DNA of 48,680 bases from Chloroflexota bacterium (GTDB lineage Bacteria; Chloroflexota; Limnocylindria; P2-11E): the NCBI GenBank assembly GCA_005881885.1, contig VBDX01000110.1:1-48680 (forward strand). Direction: 5' to 3'. The notes below the pieces were generated by a model. It had not been told where the DNA came from. It saw nothing but the letters and a program-made list of their open reading frames with translations, and made no database searches. A program made the translations under genes and the position numbers. This document shows, piece by piece, positions 25,838 through 35,049 of the stretch (its first letter is position 1; each line of letters begins with the position of its first letter).

Positions 25838-26827
25838 CTAGTTGACCTGCAGCGGCAGCTGCAACCCCGGTGGATTGAAGAGCGCGCCGACGGATTCGCC
25901 CTCGTGGATGCGACGGATCGCCTCCGCGAAGAGGGGCGCGACGGTCATGACTTCAAACTTCTGGGTGTCGCGAGCGGACGGCCGCAGGGGGACCGTATCG
26001 GTCGTGATCAGTTTCTCGATCCCGCTGTTGGCGAGCTTCTCGGCGGCATCTCCCGAGAGAAGGGCATGGGTGCAGCCGACGTAGATCTCGTTCACACCGC
26101 GATCCTGGAGGATCCGGACCGCGTTGAGGATGGTCGTGCCGGTGTCGATCTCGTCGTCAATGATGATGACGCGGGTCTTGTCGATGTCGCCGATGACGTT
26201 TACGACCTCGCTCCTGCCGCTGTTGTCGCGATGCGTCTTCTGCATGAAGACGAGCGGGATCTGCAGGGCTTCGGCGATCCGCCGTGCGACGTTGGAATAG
26301 CCGAGGTCGGGCACCACGAGCGCGACATCGTCGGGATCCTTCTCCACGATCGAGCGGAAGGACTCGACGAGGAGATTGCGCGCGGAGAGCTCGTCCCCCG
26401 GAATTGAGAAGAACCCCTGGATCTGCATCTGGTGCATGTCCATGGTGAGAAAGCGGTCCGCGCCTGCGACGCCGATGAGATCGGCCAGAAGACGCGCGGT
26501 GATCGGAACGCGGGGCTGGTCCTTCTTATCGCTCCGGCCGTAGGCGTAGTACGGCATGACCGCGGTGATGCGGCCGGCGGACGCGCGCTTGAAGGCGTCG
26601 ATCATGATGAGGAGCTCCATGATCGCGTCGCTGACCGAGGGGCCGACGAGCGACTGGACCAGGAAGACATCGTGCTCGCGCGCGTTCTCATTGATCTGTA
26701 CGAAGATGTTGTCGTTGGCGAACTTGAAGACATCGATAGCGCCAGGTTGGATCTCCAGATGACTGCAAATATCTCGGGCGAACTTGGGGTGGGCGTTTCC
26801 GGTGTAGACAGAGAGTCCTCGGAACAC
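25838..26827 (-). CDS. prs: Ribose-phosphate pyrophosphokinase
   Basis: 329 residues; makes PRPP from ribose 5-phosphate and ATP for nucleotide, histidine and tryptophan synthesis. Motifs: MPYYAYGRSDKKDQPRVPIT (flexible catalytic loop), LTMDMHQMQIQGFF, and the PRPP loop VIIIDDEIDTGTT. AGGAGG stands 6 bases before GTG 26827. Normal family length. Confidence 0.95.
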   Translation of the reverse strand: MFRGLSVYTGNAHPKFARDICSHLEIQPGAIDVFKFANDNIFVQINENAREHDVFLVQSLVGPSVSDAIMELLIMIDAFKRASAGRITAVMPYYAYGRSDKKDQPRVPITARLLADLIGVAGADRFLTMDMHQMQIQGFFSIPGDELSARNLLVESFRSIVEKDPDDVALVVPDLGYSNVARRIAEALQIPLVFMQKTHRDNSGRSEVVNVIGDIDKTRVIIIDDEIDTGTTILNAVRILQDRGVNEIYVGCTHALLSGDAAEKLANSGIEKLITTDTVPLRPSARDTQKFEVMTVAPLFAEAIRRIHEGESVGALFNPPGLQLPLQVN

Positions 26828-26869
26828 GGCTCCCCTCCTGCCGCGGATCGCAGGTGGTCCTGCATGAAA

Positions 26870-26875
26870 AGTATA
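26870..26875 (-). promoter_or_regulatory. Possible -10 element for prs
   Basis: TATACT on the minus strand, 43 bases before the prs start, in a region free of coding sequence on that strand. No matching -35 hexamer is clear. Confidence 0.3.
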
Positions 26876-26895
26876 CGGGCGCTAGCCTGCATTTT

Positions 26896-27069
26896 GTGAG
26901 CGTCGCGACCGGCCATCGCGTGCGCTGGATCGCCGTTTGGGTGCTGGTCGTCGCCTGGTTCGTTGCCCAAGCGGTCAACGTCGGCGGGAACGCGGTGCAC
27001 CTGATCCTTTTGGTCGCTATCGGGTTGCTGGTGTACGAGCTGCTTGCCGAGGACGCCCCGGCGACCTAG
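26896..27069 (+). CDS. Small membrane protein, lmo0937/DUF5670-like
   Basis: 57 residues forming two close hydrophobic helices (WIAVWVLVVAWFVAQAV and VHLILLVAIGLLVYELL). The pattern with HLILLVAI near the end matches the lmo0937 family of tiny membrane proteins. GTG 26896 is chosen because it sits just before the first helix; a GTG at 26854 would add 14 residues. Divergent from prs. Function unknown. Confidence 0.7.
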   Translation: MSVATGHRVRWIAVWVLVVAWFVAQAVNVGGNAVHLILLVAIGLLVYELLAEDAPAT

Positions 27070-27248
27070 TTGGCAATGCGCCCGTCGCGAGCTTCCCGCT
27101 GATGTCGCTGCTTGACGGGGTCCCATCCGCTCGGGCGACGATCCGACCAGAACTTGCTCCCAGCCTCTGACCCAGCCGTGCCTCTCCACGGTGGCTTCAG
27201 GAGCCCGATATAGCCGCACACCGGATACGGGACGCGGCGCCTAGGCAA
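27066..27248 (-). pseudogene. Short ORF resembling a deleted CPCC-type zinc-ribbon protein
   Basis: A 60-codon frame (TTG start overlapping the stop of the PHP gene) reads YPVCGYIGLLKPPWRG near its start and RRPSGWDPVKQRHQ near its end. These resemble the two ends of small CPVCGY...GWDP proteins, but the middle zinc site is missing and the first cysteine is replaced by tyrosine. It may be an internally deleted remnant. G/C at third positions is lower than in neighbouring genes. The assignment is tentative. Confidence 0.35.
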
Positions 27249-28047
27249 CGGCGATCCGGCGACCAGCCAGGAAACGATCGCCGCGCAGATCTGCCGCCGC
27301 GATCATGGCCTCTGTCTTATCGAGCGGCTTGATCGCGAAGTGCGTGTCGGTTCCGACGGAGAAGAGCGCGCCTGCGCGTGCCGCGCGGACCAGGAACTCG
27401 CGATGGGGCACCTCATAGCTTTCGTTGATCTCGATCGCGATCCCGCCCTTGACACACAGATCGATGAGCCGCTCCTGCCACTCTTCGGGATAGACGCGCT
27501 CTGGATCGCCGAGCGCCTGCAGCGCGGAGAACGTCGGATGGCCGAGGATGTCGATGCGATCGCGGTCGATCCCCTCGGCGACCACCTCGAGCGTCCGTTC
27601 GAGGATCCGGCGCTGCAGATCCGGATCGCTGAATCGCTCGACCTGTTTGAACATCTTCGTGCGGCCCTTCACGTACGCCCCCGCGTCGTCGTAGGCAATT
27701 CGCTTCCCATCGAGCTCGACCTGGTGGATCGCGCCGATCACGTAGTGAAGCGCCTCCCGAAGATCGGCCGAGAGCGGCGGCGCGACGCCGAGGTCGTACT
27801 CGATCCCCACGCGCAAACCGAGCCTTGTGGCGTCCTCGAGGTATCGCTTGACGTCGTCCTCGGTCCGCAGCTTGTCCCTCCAGGGATAGTGGTCGGACAC
27901 GCCGTGCGGCCGGATCGCGACGCTCTTCGCCCGGCCCTCGAGCGACACCGTGCCGTCGGAGCGGTCGCTGTGGACGTGGTGATCGAACAGTCGGGGGCGC
28001 TTCGCGCCAGGGGCCCCCGCCCCTGCGCCCGGCGCCCGAACACTCAC
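27241..28047 (-). CDS. PHP-domain phosphoesterase (HisK-like)
   Basis: 268 residues. Metal-binding motifs of the polymerase-and-histidinol-phosphatase fold: FDHHVHSDRSDGT near residue 22, GVSDHYPWRDK, DILGHPTF and VGTDTHF. It resembles histidinol-phosphatase-type enzymes, but no his genes are nearby, so the substrate is open. GTG 28047 overlaps the upstream stop (GTGA). The first residues (RAPGAGAGAPGAK) are encoded by a GC-rich repeat also found in the gene at 29144-30661. Confidence 0.85.
   Translation of the reverse strand: MSVRAPGAGAGAPGAKRPRLFDHHVHSDRSDGTVSLEGRAKSVAIRPHGVSDHYPWRDKLRTEDDVKRYLEDATRLGLRVGIEYDLGVAPPLSADLREALHYVIGAIHQVELDGKRIAYDDAGAYVKGRTKMFKQVERFSDPDLQRRILERTLEVVAEGIDRDRIDILGHPTFSALQALGDPERVYPEEWQERLIDLCVKGGIAIEINESYEVPHREFLVRAARAGALFSVGTDTHFAIKPLDKTEAMIAAADLRGDRFLAGRRIAVA
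27999..28026 (+). repeat. 28-base GC-rich repeat, copy B
   Basis: Begins GCTTCGCGCC, then AGGGGCCCC, then ends CCCCTGC. It matches copy A (30429-30457) on the opposite strand at about 26 of 28 positions with one gap. It lies in the first codons of the PHP gene. Confidence 0.75.
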
Positions 28048-29147
28048 AGTTCGGGATGCCCGGCCCAGGCGGCCTCGACCATCGTCCAGAACGCGCCGGA
28101 CACAAGCGTGTGCCCGCCGAGGAGGAGCGGGAACGGCGCGTCGCGCGCCGCCTCGGTGAATTCGCGCAGGGGCTTCGTCGCGATGCGCTCGGCCTTGAAG
28201 AGATACGAGGCGAAGCGCTCCTCCGCTTGGGGCCGCCAGCCGAGGTGCGCAAAGAGCACCAGCATGTCGAACAGCATGCCGTCGCCGAGCTCGCCCATCT
28301 TCGCGAAGAATTCGCGCGGCCCGACCAGCTCGTAGAGGAATCCGAGCGCGCTCCGCGCTTCGCCGGAGGTGTCGCGTCCGGCCGCCTGCATCCCACGCTC
28401 CTCGGCGAGCATGCGCACCCGGCAGGCGGTCTGGCTCTCGATGAACGTCCACACCGGCGCTCCGACGCGTCCGGCGACGAGCAGCTCTTTGTCGGGCGTC
28501 GTCACGATGCGCATGAGCGCGTCGATGCGGCCTCCGAGGTCGTCCTGCCAGGCCGGAAGGTCGCGTAGCTCGGCGGGACAGCGCGGATGTCGCGCCAGCA
28601 GCGCCGCGTCCGTCGGAGTGTCAACGTCGAGGAGGCTCGCCGCCGACTTCTCCATCTGCCGCGACGACAGCCCGGCCTGCTGATGGAGCCGCCGCGGCAG
28701 AGGATTGTCGGTCGCGGGCAGATCGATGGCATCGAGCGCCGATGCGGGAGTGAACGCGACGAGATCCGCCGAATACGAGTTGTTCGACAGGACGACCGCC
28801 TCGCTCGACTCGAGGTCCTCGCGTAATCCCTGCAGGTCCTGCACCGTGAGAAGGGCGCCCGCGCCAGCGCCGATGGTGCACACGCGGTCGAGCTTTTTCT
28901 CGTGAACGATGCGCGAGAGCTCCTGGCCGAAGTGGAACGGCTCGGTGCGCGCGGGAAGGATCGCCGCACCTGTGGCACGGAACGCCGCGGCGGCTTCCTC
29001 GTCGTTGGTCACGCCGTACAGGCGCGAGAACCCGGCCTGACCGGCACGCGCCAGCACGACGCCGCCGATCGCGATCTTGACCGTGTCGAGCTGTCGTTCG
29101 AGGTCGCTCGATCCGCCCCGTCCGAAGAAGACGATGAACGCGCTCAC
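28044..29147 (-). CDS. NTP-transferase-like protein, function unknown
   Basis: 367 residues. The N-terminal 190 residues look like a GT-A/nucleotidyltransferase fold of the MobA/CofC type: a strand-loop at AFIVFFGRGG, LSNNSYSADLVAFTPASAL, and LLDVDTPTDAALLARHPRCP, where the last resembles the closing motif of such enzymes. The helical C-terminal half (about 200-367) is unfamiliar. Coupled to the PHP gene and to the membrane protein upstream by 4-base overlaps. Substrate unknown; a cofactor or sugar-nucleotide reaction is inference. Confidence 0.65.
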   Translation of the reverse strand: MSAFIVFFGRGGSSDLERQLDTVKIAIGGVVLARAGQAGFSRLYGVTNDEEAAAAFRATGAAILPARTEPFHFGQELSRIVHEKKLDRVCTIGAGAGALLTVQDLQGLREDLESSEAVVLSNNSYSADLVAFTPASALDAIDLPATDNPLPRRLHQQAGLSSRQMEKSAASLLDVDTPTDAALLARHPRCPAELRDLPAWQDDLGGRIDALMRIVTTPDKELLVAGRVGAPVWTFIESQTACRVRMLAEERGMQAAGRDTSGEARSALGFLYELVGPREFFAKMGELGDGMLFDMLVLFAHLGWRPQAEERFASYLFKAERIATKPLREFTEAARDAPFPLLLGGHTLVSGAFWTMVEAAWAGHPEL

Positions 29148-30661
29148 GCAGCTGACGCTAGCTCACTCCTGCGCGCGGCACGTAGCTCGAGGCGAATGAA
29201 GAGCGTGAGCACGAGCATGCTGAGGATCGCGCCGGCGATCGCCCGCTCGTCGTTCACCGCGGCGGGTATGGACCGAAGCACGGCCAGCCACTGCGGATCG
29301 CTCCAGTTGAAGAGCCTCGACGGGTCGTCGTTCACATTGACCGGCAGCGTGTCCCAGGACTTGTCATAAAGGAAGGCGGCGGCCTGGAAGATGACGAACG
29401 ACCAAAGCGCCATGATCGCGAACACGAACCGCGCAACAAGCGTCCGCATGAGCCCCACGCCGATGGCCCATGCGAGCGCGGCGAAGAGGACCGGGGCGAG
29501 ATCGTCGAGGAAACGCGAGCCGAACACGCGGCCGCCCCACCACTCGGCGTAGGTCGCGTAGAGGACGAGGGCCGCGAGCCACACGAGCGAGAGCCAGCGC
29601 AGACGCGTCGCGACCTCGCCCGGCCAGCGCCACGCGCGAAGCAGCGCCACGAACGCGAAGATGACGTATGGCGTATAGACGAGTAGGCCGCGCGACGGCG
29701 AGAAGAGAAGGCCATAGAGCCCGAGCTGTGGCGGCGTGTCGAAAGGTTTGGTGCCGTAGCCCTGCTCGAGTGGCGACCCGAAGGCGAAGTAGTTGTACGC
29801 CAGCAGCGGCGCGACGCCGATCGCAGCGCCGATAAGCGAAACGACGAGCCGCACCGGCCGCATCCCGTGGATGCCGAGGGCGACGAGCCCCGCGGTCTGT
29901 CGCACCACGGCGCCGAGCCCGAGCAGAAGGCCCGCGAAAAACTCGCGACCGAGCGACAGCTGCTCCTCGCGCAGCATCAGCCACAACGCCGCGGCCACCG
30001 CGAGATGCACCCCGGAGTGCTGCCACAGCGCCTGGCTCGCGACCGTGCGCACGCTCGTCGCGAGGAAGTAGAGGAGCACGAGCACGAGCGACCAGCGTGG
30101 GCCGGCGAAGCGCCGCATCACGGACCAGAGCAGCAGCGTCGCGAGCACCTCGACGAAGGCCGCGACGACATGGCCCCCGTGGACCAGGAGCCCGAGATCG
30201 AAGGGGCTGAAGCCCGCGAGGACGAACGGCGCGAAGAAGGGCAGCGCGAGGACGGCCATGCCGGGCGGGAAGACCGAGCACACGTGGTCGTTCGGCCCGG
30301 GGGCGGGTGGCCCGCCGGCGCTGCGCTTGGCCTTCGGCGGCGCCGTCGCGGTCGAGACGCCGCACGCTCGGAAGAAGTAGGCCTCGCGGTCGAGCCGGTT
30401 GGCAGCCGCGTCCCCGGGGGTCCGAGGGGCAGGGGTAGGGGCCCCTGGGCGCGAAGCGACAGCCCCCTCGACTGTGAACTCGTCGTAGTCCACGTCGTGC
30501 TCTTTGATCACCGTCCACGCGAAGAGGGCGTTCGGCAGAACGTCGGGAGACCAGAGACCGGGGGCCTCAAGGTTCGACGGGCCGGCGCGGATGTCGTTGA
30601 GGTTCGCGAACGCGAGGACGAAGAGCAGCAGCCCGCGGACGAACCAGCCCGAACGCGTCAT
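29144..30661 (-). CDS. Polytopic membrane protein, GT-C glycosyltransferase-like
   Basis: 505 residues with about ten TM helices. An N-terminal soluble loop ends in NDHVCSVFPPGMAVLALPFF, and FGSPLEQGYGTKPFD and YAEWWGGRVFGSRFLDDL resemble lumenal-loop motifs of bacterial mannosyl/arabinosyl transferase-like proteins. The loop near residues 68-85 (Ala/Pro/Arg/Gly-rich) coincides with a repeat element. ATGA overlap with the gene downstream and a 4-base overlap with comF upstream. Donor and acceptor unknown. Confidence 0.7.
   Translation of the reverse strand: MTRSGWFVRGLLLFVLAFANLNDIRAGPSNLEAPGLWSPDVLPNALFAWTVIKEHDVDYDEFTVEGAVASRPGAPTPAPRTPGDAAANRLDREAYFFRACGVSTATAPPKAKRSAGGPPAPGPNDHVCSVFPPGMAVLALPFFAPFVLAGFSPFDLGLLVHGGHVVAAFVEVLATLLLWSVMRRFAGPRWSLVLVLLYFLATSVRTVASQALWQHSGVHLAVAAALWLMLREEQLSLGREFFAGLLLGLGAVVRQTAGLVALGIHGMRPVRLVVSLIGAAIGVAPLLAYNYFAFGSPLEQGYGTKPFDTPPQLGLYGLLFSPSRGLLVYTPYVIFAFVALLRAWRWPGEVATRLRWLSLVWLAALVLYATYAEWWGGRVFGSRFLDDLAPVLFAALAWAIGVGLMRTLVARFVFAIMALWSFVIFQAAAFLYDKSWDTLPVNVNDDPSRLFNWSDPQWLAVLRSIPAAVNDERAIAGAILSMLVLTLFIRLELRAARRSELASAA
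30429..30457 (-). repeat. 28-base GC-rich repeat, copy A (29 bases)
   Basis: Minus-strand counterpart of the repeat at 27999-28026; contains the palindrome AGGGGCCCCT. It lies in frame in a low-complexity loop of the membrane-protein gene and adds about ten Pro/Ala/Gly/Arg residues. Confidence 0.75.
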
Positions 30662-31281
30662 TCGTCCACGGCCACGACGTACGCGCGGACCGATCGCGCG
30701 CCGGCCGCGCGTGCGGCGGCCGCGGCGTCGGCGAGCGTGGCGCCGGTCGTCGTGACATCGTCGACCAGCGCCACCGCGAGTCGTCGCAGCGACGCGGCTT
30801 CACCGATGAAGGCGCCGCGGACGTTGGCGGCACGCGCCGCTCGATCCAGCTCGACTTGCGGCCGACCATGGCGCAGGCGCCGGAGTGCCCCGCGGAGCGG
30901 TAGCCCGGTGCGCGAGGCGACCACGGCCGCGAGGAGCGTCGCCTGGTCGTATCCGCGCGACGCCGCGCGTGACCGATGAAGGGGCACGGGCACGAGCGCG
31001 TCGAGGACAACGCCCTGCGCGAGGTCGCGAGCGACCTCGAGGGCCAGAAGCGCGCCAAGCTCCTCCGCCAGACCGCGCTCGCCGCCGTACTTAAACCGGT
31101 GGATGGCGGCGCGAAGCGGTCCCGCGTGGGCGCCCGCGCCGCGCCCTCGAAGGCCGCCAGCAAGCGCGACCGGCTCACACAGGTCACGGCAGGCGACGCA
31201 GAACCAGGCGCCCGGCTCGCCGCAGCCGGCGCACCGCGGGACGAGTAGAACGTCGCGGACCGCATGCGCGAATAGGGTCAC
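30658..31281 (-). CDS. comF: ComF family phosphoribosyltransferase-like protein
   Basis: 207 residues with an N-terminal zinc ribbon (CAGCGEPGAWFCVAC), the IHRFKYGGERGLAEELG motif and a C-terminal PRTase loop VALVDDVTTTGATLADA. ComF/GntX proteins act in DNA uptake or processing. Its presence beside Tad/Flp pilus genes may point to natural competence, but no other com gene is visible. GTG start overlaps the DUF192 stop. Confidence 0.9.
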   Translation of the reverse strand: MTLFAHAVRDVLLVPRCAGCGEPGAWFCVACRDLCEPVALAGGLRGRGAGAHAGPLRAAIHRFKYGGERGLAEELGALLALEVARDLAQGVVLDALVPVPLHRSRAASRGYDQATLLAAVVASRTGLPLRGALRRLRHGRPQVELDRAARAANVRGAFIGEAASLRRLAVALVDDVTTTGATLADAAAAARAAGARSVRAYVVAVDE

Positions 31282-31598
31282 AACGCGGGCTCCGTGATGA
31301 GTTCGTCACCGGCTTGCGTGCGCGTCCGGGCCGCGGTGCCGGCGGGCAGTTCGAGGACGCTGACCGCGCCGCGGGCCGCGAGCGCAAGTGCCCATGGCCG
31401 GATGCGCTCGGCGACTCGCACCACGCGCAAGGAGCGGTCGAGGAACAACGCGTCGATCGAAAAGCGCATGAAGAACATCGTGATCGAGCCGGTCTTGGTG
31501 ATGAGTAGCGCCTCGCCCGGTGCGAGACCGGGGCGCGGGATCAGGCCGAAGCCCCGCGTCAGAAAGTTGCTGGCAACATCGCAACGCGTCGCCAGCAC
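31278..31598 (-). CDS. DUF192 family protein
   Basis: 106 residues with the DUF192 core: TRGFGLIPRPGLAPGEALLI, GSITMFFMRFSIDALFLD and VLELPAGTAA. The family is small, single-domain and of unknown function; many members are exported. Here no signal peptide is visible. Starts at GTG 31598; in-frame sequence upstream has no better start. It links the Tad genes to comF. Confidence 0.85.
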   Translation of the reverse strand: MLATRCDVASNFLTRGFGLIPRPGLAPGEALLITKTGSITMFFMRFSIDALFLDRSLRVVRVAERIRPWALALAARGAVSVLELPAGTAARTRTQAGDELITEPAL

Positions 31599-31644
31599 GG
31601 TGCCGCGCGTGCGATTCGTGACGGTGCGGGGTCCGCGGGGCGTT

Positions 31645-32559
31645 CTAGACCGAGCCGCAGGACTTCATCGCGGAGAGCGCGGCGGGCGCCAGGATCACGA
31701 TGAAGAGCGAGGGGAAGATACAACCGACCGTCGGCAGCATGATGAGGATCGGGGCCCGTGCCGCCTTCTCCTCGGCGCGCTGGCGGCGCTCGGTACGAAG
31801 CGTCTCAGACTGGATGCGCAGCACCTTCGACATCGACACACCGAGCTGGTCGGCCTGAATGATCGCGGAGATGAAGCTCTGCAGCTCCTTTACATCGACG
31901 CGCTCGCTGATCCCCCGCAGCGCTTCCTGACGGGACTTGCCGACGCGCTGCTCGCCCGCGGCGCGTTTGAACTCGTCGCTCAAGGCTCCCTTCATCTTCT
32001 CGGTTACCTTCACCAGAGCGGCATCGAAGCCGAGGCCGGCCTCGACCGAGATCGTGAGCAGGTCGAGCGCGTCGGGGAGCTGTTCGAGGATCGAGTTGCC
32101 GCGTCCGCTGGCCCGGTTGCTCAGGTAGAAGTCCGGCGCAAAGAACCCGAGGATCAGGCCACCGAGAAGTCCAGCGAGCGTGGCGAGCGAGTCGCTCGTC
32201 ATGAGGTTCAGGAGCGAGGAGCCCGCGACCGCTCCGAGGATGCCAACAAAGGCCTTAACGCCGAGGAAGAACTCGACGCTCGTGGTCTCCATGCCGGCGC
32301 GCTTGAGGCGAATCTGAAGCGACCGCGCCGTGTTCGCAGGGTAAAAGCGCGCCACGACCGAGGCGAGTCCCGAGACGATCGGCTTGAGGGTCCGTTCGGT
32401 GATCGGCCGCTGAAGCTCGAGCTCTTCGAGCGATCGCGGGCGCACCGAGATCTGCTGCAGGCGGGCCTGCACCGGATCGAGCTGGCGCCCGACGAGGAAC
32501 GAGGCGAACACCATGAAGACCCCGAGACCCGCGAGGACGGCGAGGATGAGGAGTTCCAT
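31645..32559 (-). CDS. tadC: Tad pilus inner-membrane protein TadC
   Basis: 304-residue type II secretion F-domain protein. N-terminal TM helix, cytoplasmic segment, two TM helices in the middle, then the T2SF domain (LPDALDLLTISVEAGLGFDA, through QADQLGVSMSKVLRIQSE) and a final TM pair. It forms the inner-membrane platform with TadB for Flp pilus assembly. Starts 2 bases after the tadB stop. Confidence 0.92.
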   Translation of the reverse strand: MELLILAVLAGLGVFMVFASFLVGRQLDPVQARLQQISVRPRSLEELELQRPITERTLKPIVSGLASVVARFYPANTARSLQIRLKRAGMETTSVEFFLGVKAFVGILGAVAGSSLLNLMTSDSLATLAGLLGGLILGFFAPDFYLSNRASGRGNSILEQLPDALDLLTISVEAGLGFDAALVKVTEKMKGALSDEFKRAAGEQRVGKSRQEALRGISERVDVKELQSFISAIIQADQLGVSMSKVLRIQSETLRTERRQRAEEKAARAPILIMLPTVGCIFPSLFIVILAPAALSAMKSCGSV

Positions 32560-32561
32560 GG

Positions 32562-33533
32562 CTAGACCTTGATGTCCGTGATCTTCTGAATCGCGAAGAA
32601 GCCGATGGCCATCATGATCGCGCCGAGGCCAAGGAGAGCCTGGCCGATGAGCTCAGTGAAGAGCGGCTGCATGAACTCGGGATTGATGAAGTTCAGCGTG
32701 ATCATGATGCCGATAGGCAGGAACGCCACGAGGTAGCCCGAGTAGCGGCCCTGCGCGGTGAGTGTGCGGATCTCGCCCTTGATCCGGACCCGCTCGCGGA
32801 TGGTGAAGGCGATGGTGTCAAGGATCTCGGCGAGGTTCCCACCCACCTGCTGCTGCACGCCGATGGCGGTGACCATGAGGTCAAGGTCGTCGCTCTTGAT
32901 TCGGCGCACCATGTTCGCGAGCGCCTCCTCCATGCCCAGACCGAGGTTCACCTCGCGGACGACGCGGCCCATCTCCGAGCCCATCGGCGCCGGCGACTCG
33001 CGCGACACGAGCTCGATCGACTGTAGGAAGCTCGAGCCCGCGCGGAGCGAGTTCGACAGAAGGGTGATCGTGTCCGGGAGCTGCTTGTTGAAGGCGTTCA
33101 GGCGGCCGCCGATGCGCCGGCCGACCCAAATGCGGGGCACGAAGTAGCCGAGGAGGGCTCCCACCAGGGCGGAGAGCGGATCGCGGAGCACGAGGAGGAC
33201 CGCCGCCAGTCCCAGCGCGAGACCGACGCGGATGTAGTAGTACTCAGCGACGCGCAGGCGAAGGTCGGCGCGCGCGAGGTCGCGCTGCACTCGCGAGGCA
33301 AAGCGCTTGTCGGCGACGTCGCTCGAGAGCGTGGCGAACGGGTCGATCTCGCGGCGTTCCTTCTTCGCCGCTTTCTTTTCCTGGGCCTGGACCTGCGGGC
33401 CACCCGCGTAGCGGTGCATGCGCGATTCGAGGGTCTCGGGGCCTGCGCCGCCCATCATCGATGAGATGCCCCAGAAGAACAGGAGCACGCCGATGAAGGC
33501 GGTCGCGGTCAGGACGTATTCAAGGGGGATCAC
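32562..33533 (-). CDS. tadB: Tad pilus inner-membrane protein TadB
   Basis: 323-residue T2SF-domain protein; LPDTITLLSNSLRAGSSFLQ, VVREVNLGLGMEEALANM and QQQVGGNLAEILDTIAFTIR are TadB-type motifs. GTG 33533 overlaps the cpaF TGA (GTGA). The longer frame upstream runs out of frame through cpaF and is rejected. Confidence 0.92.
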   Translation of the reverse strand: MIPLEYVLTATAFIGVLLFFWGISSMMGGAGPETLESRMHRYAGGPQVQAQEKKAAKKERREIDPFATLSSDVADKRFASRVQRDLARADLRLRVAEYYYIRVGLALGLAAVLLVLRDPLSALVGALLGYFVPRIWVGRRIGGRLNAFNKQLPDTITLLSNSLRAGSSFLQSIELVSRESPAPMGSEMGRVVREVNLGLGMEEALANMVRRIKSDDLDLMVTAIGVQQQVGGNLAEILDTIAFTIRERVRIKGEIRTLTAQGRYSGYLVAFLPIGIMITLNFINPEFMQPLFTELIGQALLGLGAIMMAIGFFAIQKITDIKV

Positions 33534-34930
33534 CGGAGCGCTGCGGACATGTCCCCGAACGTGTTCTGTGGCAGCTTGATGCCGGCAGCCTCGAACTTCT
33601 CTGAGAACTTGGGACGAATGCCCGTCGGCCGCAGACGGCCCTGGACCTTGCCGTCCACGTAGCCGGTCTGCTCGAAGACGAACACGTCCTGCAGGACGAT
33701 CGTCTCGCCCTCCATTCCCTGGACCTCGGTGATGTTGGTGATCTTGCGCGAGCCGTCCTTGAGGCGAGAGATCTGGATGATCAGATCGAGCGCGCTCGCG
33801 ATCTGCTCGCGGATCGCGCGCGCCGGCAGCTCGACGCCCGCCATGAGGCACATCGTCTCGAGACGCGCGAGGATGTCGCGCGGCGAGTTCGCGTGACCCG
33901 TGGAGAGCGAGCCGTCGTGGCCGGTGTTCATGGCCTGGAGCATCGAGAGCGCCTCGCCACCACGCGTCTCACCGACGACGATGCGCTCCGGGCGCATACG
34001 GAGGGAGTTCTTCACCAAGTCCATGATCGAGACCTGGCCCTTGCCCTCGATGTTCGCAGCACGCGACTCGAGGCGGACGACGTGGTCCTGCACGAGCTTG
34101 AGCTCGGCGGCGTCCTCGATGGTGATGATCCGCTCGTCCTCCGGGATGAAGCCCGAGAGGATGTTGAGGAGCGTCGTCTTGCCTGAGCCGGTGCCGCCCG
34201 AGATGTATATGTTGAGGCGCGCTTCGACGCAGGCACGGAGGAACTCCATCATCTCGGCCGTCGCGGTGCCGAACTTGATGTAGTCCTCGACCGTGATGCG
34301 GTACTTGGGGAATTTCCGGATCGTGACGACCGGGCCATTGAGAGCGAGCGGCGGGATGATGATGTTCACGCGCGAGCCGTCCGGCAGGCGCGCGTCTTCG
34401 TAGGGCTTCGCTTCGTCGACGCGCCGGCCGATCGGCGCGATGATTCGCTCGATCACGCGCATGACGTGCTCGTCGTTGACGAACGTCACGTCGGAGAGCT
34501 GCAGCTTGCCCTTGCGCTCCACATATGTGCGGAAGGGACCATTGACCATTACCTCGGTGATGGTGTCGTCCTTGAGGAGCGGCTCGATCGGCCCGAAGCC
34601 GAGGATCTCGTCGAGGATCTGCTCGAGCATCCGCTGGCGCTCGACGCGGGTGACGACGATGCCTTCCTCGTCGATGTACTTGTTGAACATCTCTTCGATC
34701 GAGGACCGGACGGCCTTGGCGTCCGACAGATCGAGACGCGGGTCGAGGTTGTTGATGATCTTTGTCTGGAGCTTCACGCGCGCATCGCGCTGCGTGTCGC
34801 GCCCGGGCGCGGCAGTCTGCGACAGTGGCCCCTCGGCGGGGGGTCGGGGCGGCTGCTGGCCGCCGGGCTGACCCGGCTGCTGGGGTTGCTCGGGCTGCGG
34901 GCGGCCTTCGATGCGTCTTAGAAGCGACAT
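33530..34930 (-). CDS. cpaF: Tad pilus assembly ATPase CpaF/TadA
   Basis: 466-residue secretion ATPase. A Pro/Gln-rich N-terminus (about 40 residues) leads into the N-domain ([20 protein letters not shown]); the motor has Walker [10 protein letters not shown], the Asp box [12 protein letters not shown] and Walker [14 protein letters not shown]. It powers extrusion of the Flp pilus. No strong RBS is seen before ATG 34930; the gene lies 119 bases after cpaE in a gap with a weak stem at 34958-34974. Confidence 0.94.
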   Translation of the reverse strand: MSLLRRIEGRPQPEQPQQPGQPGGQQPPRPPAEGPLSQTAAPGRDTQRDARVKLQTKIINNLDPRLDLSDAKAVRSSIEEMFNKYIDEEGIVVTRVERQRMLEQILDEILGFGPIEPLLKDDTITEVMVNGPFRTYVERKGKLQLSDVTFVNDEHVMRVIERIIAPIGRRVDEAKPYEDARLPDGSRVNIIIPPLALNGPVVTIRKFPKYRITVEDYIKFGTATAEMMEFLRACVEARLNIYISGGTGSGKTTLLNILSGFIPEDERIITIEDAAELKLVQDHVVRLESRAANIEGKGQVSIMDLVKNSLRMRPERIVVGETRGGEALSMLQAMNTGHDGSLSTGHANSPRDILARLETMCLMAGVELPARAIREQIASALDLIIQISRLKDGSRKITNITEVQGMEGETIVLQDVFVFEQTGYVDGKVQGRLRPTGIRPKFSEKFEAAGIKLPQNTFGDMSAALR

Positions 34931-35049
34931 GTGTGGTTGTTTAACCCTGCCTTCCGACGCCCGTTATCCGGGCGCCTGCTCCCTCGCCGCCCGAGTGTAC
35001 GGTCGAGAGACGTATGTTTTGGGATTCAGACGAGGATCAGCGTGGCGGT

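Noticed and set aside
27070..27240. Possible tRNA
   Set aside because: No cloverleaf or conserved T-loop sequence could be traced in the gap.
29867..30979. 370-residue plus-strand ORF
   Set aside because: Antisense to the polytopic membrane protein and comF.
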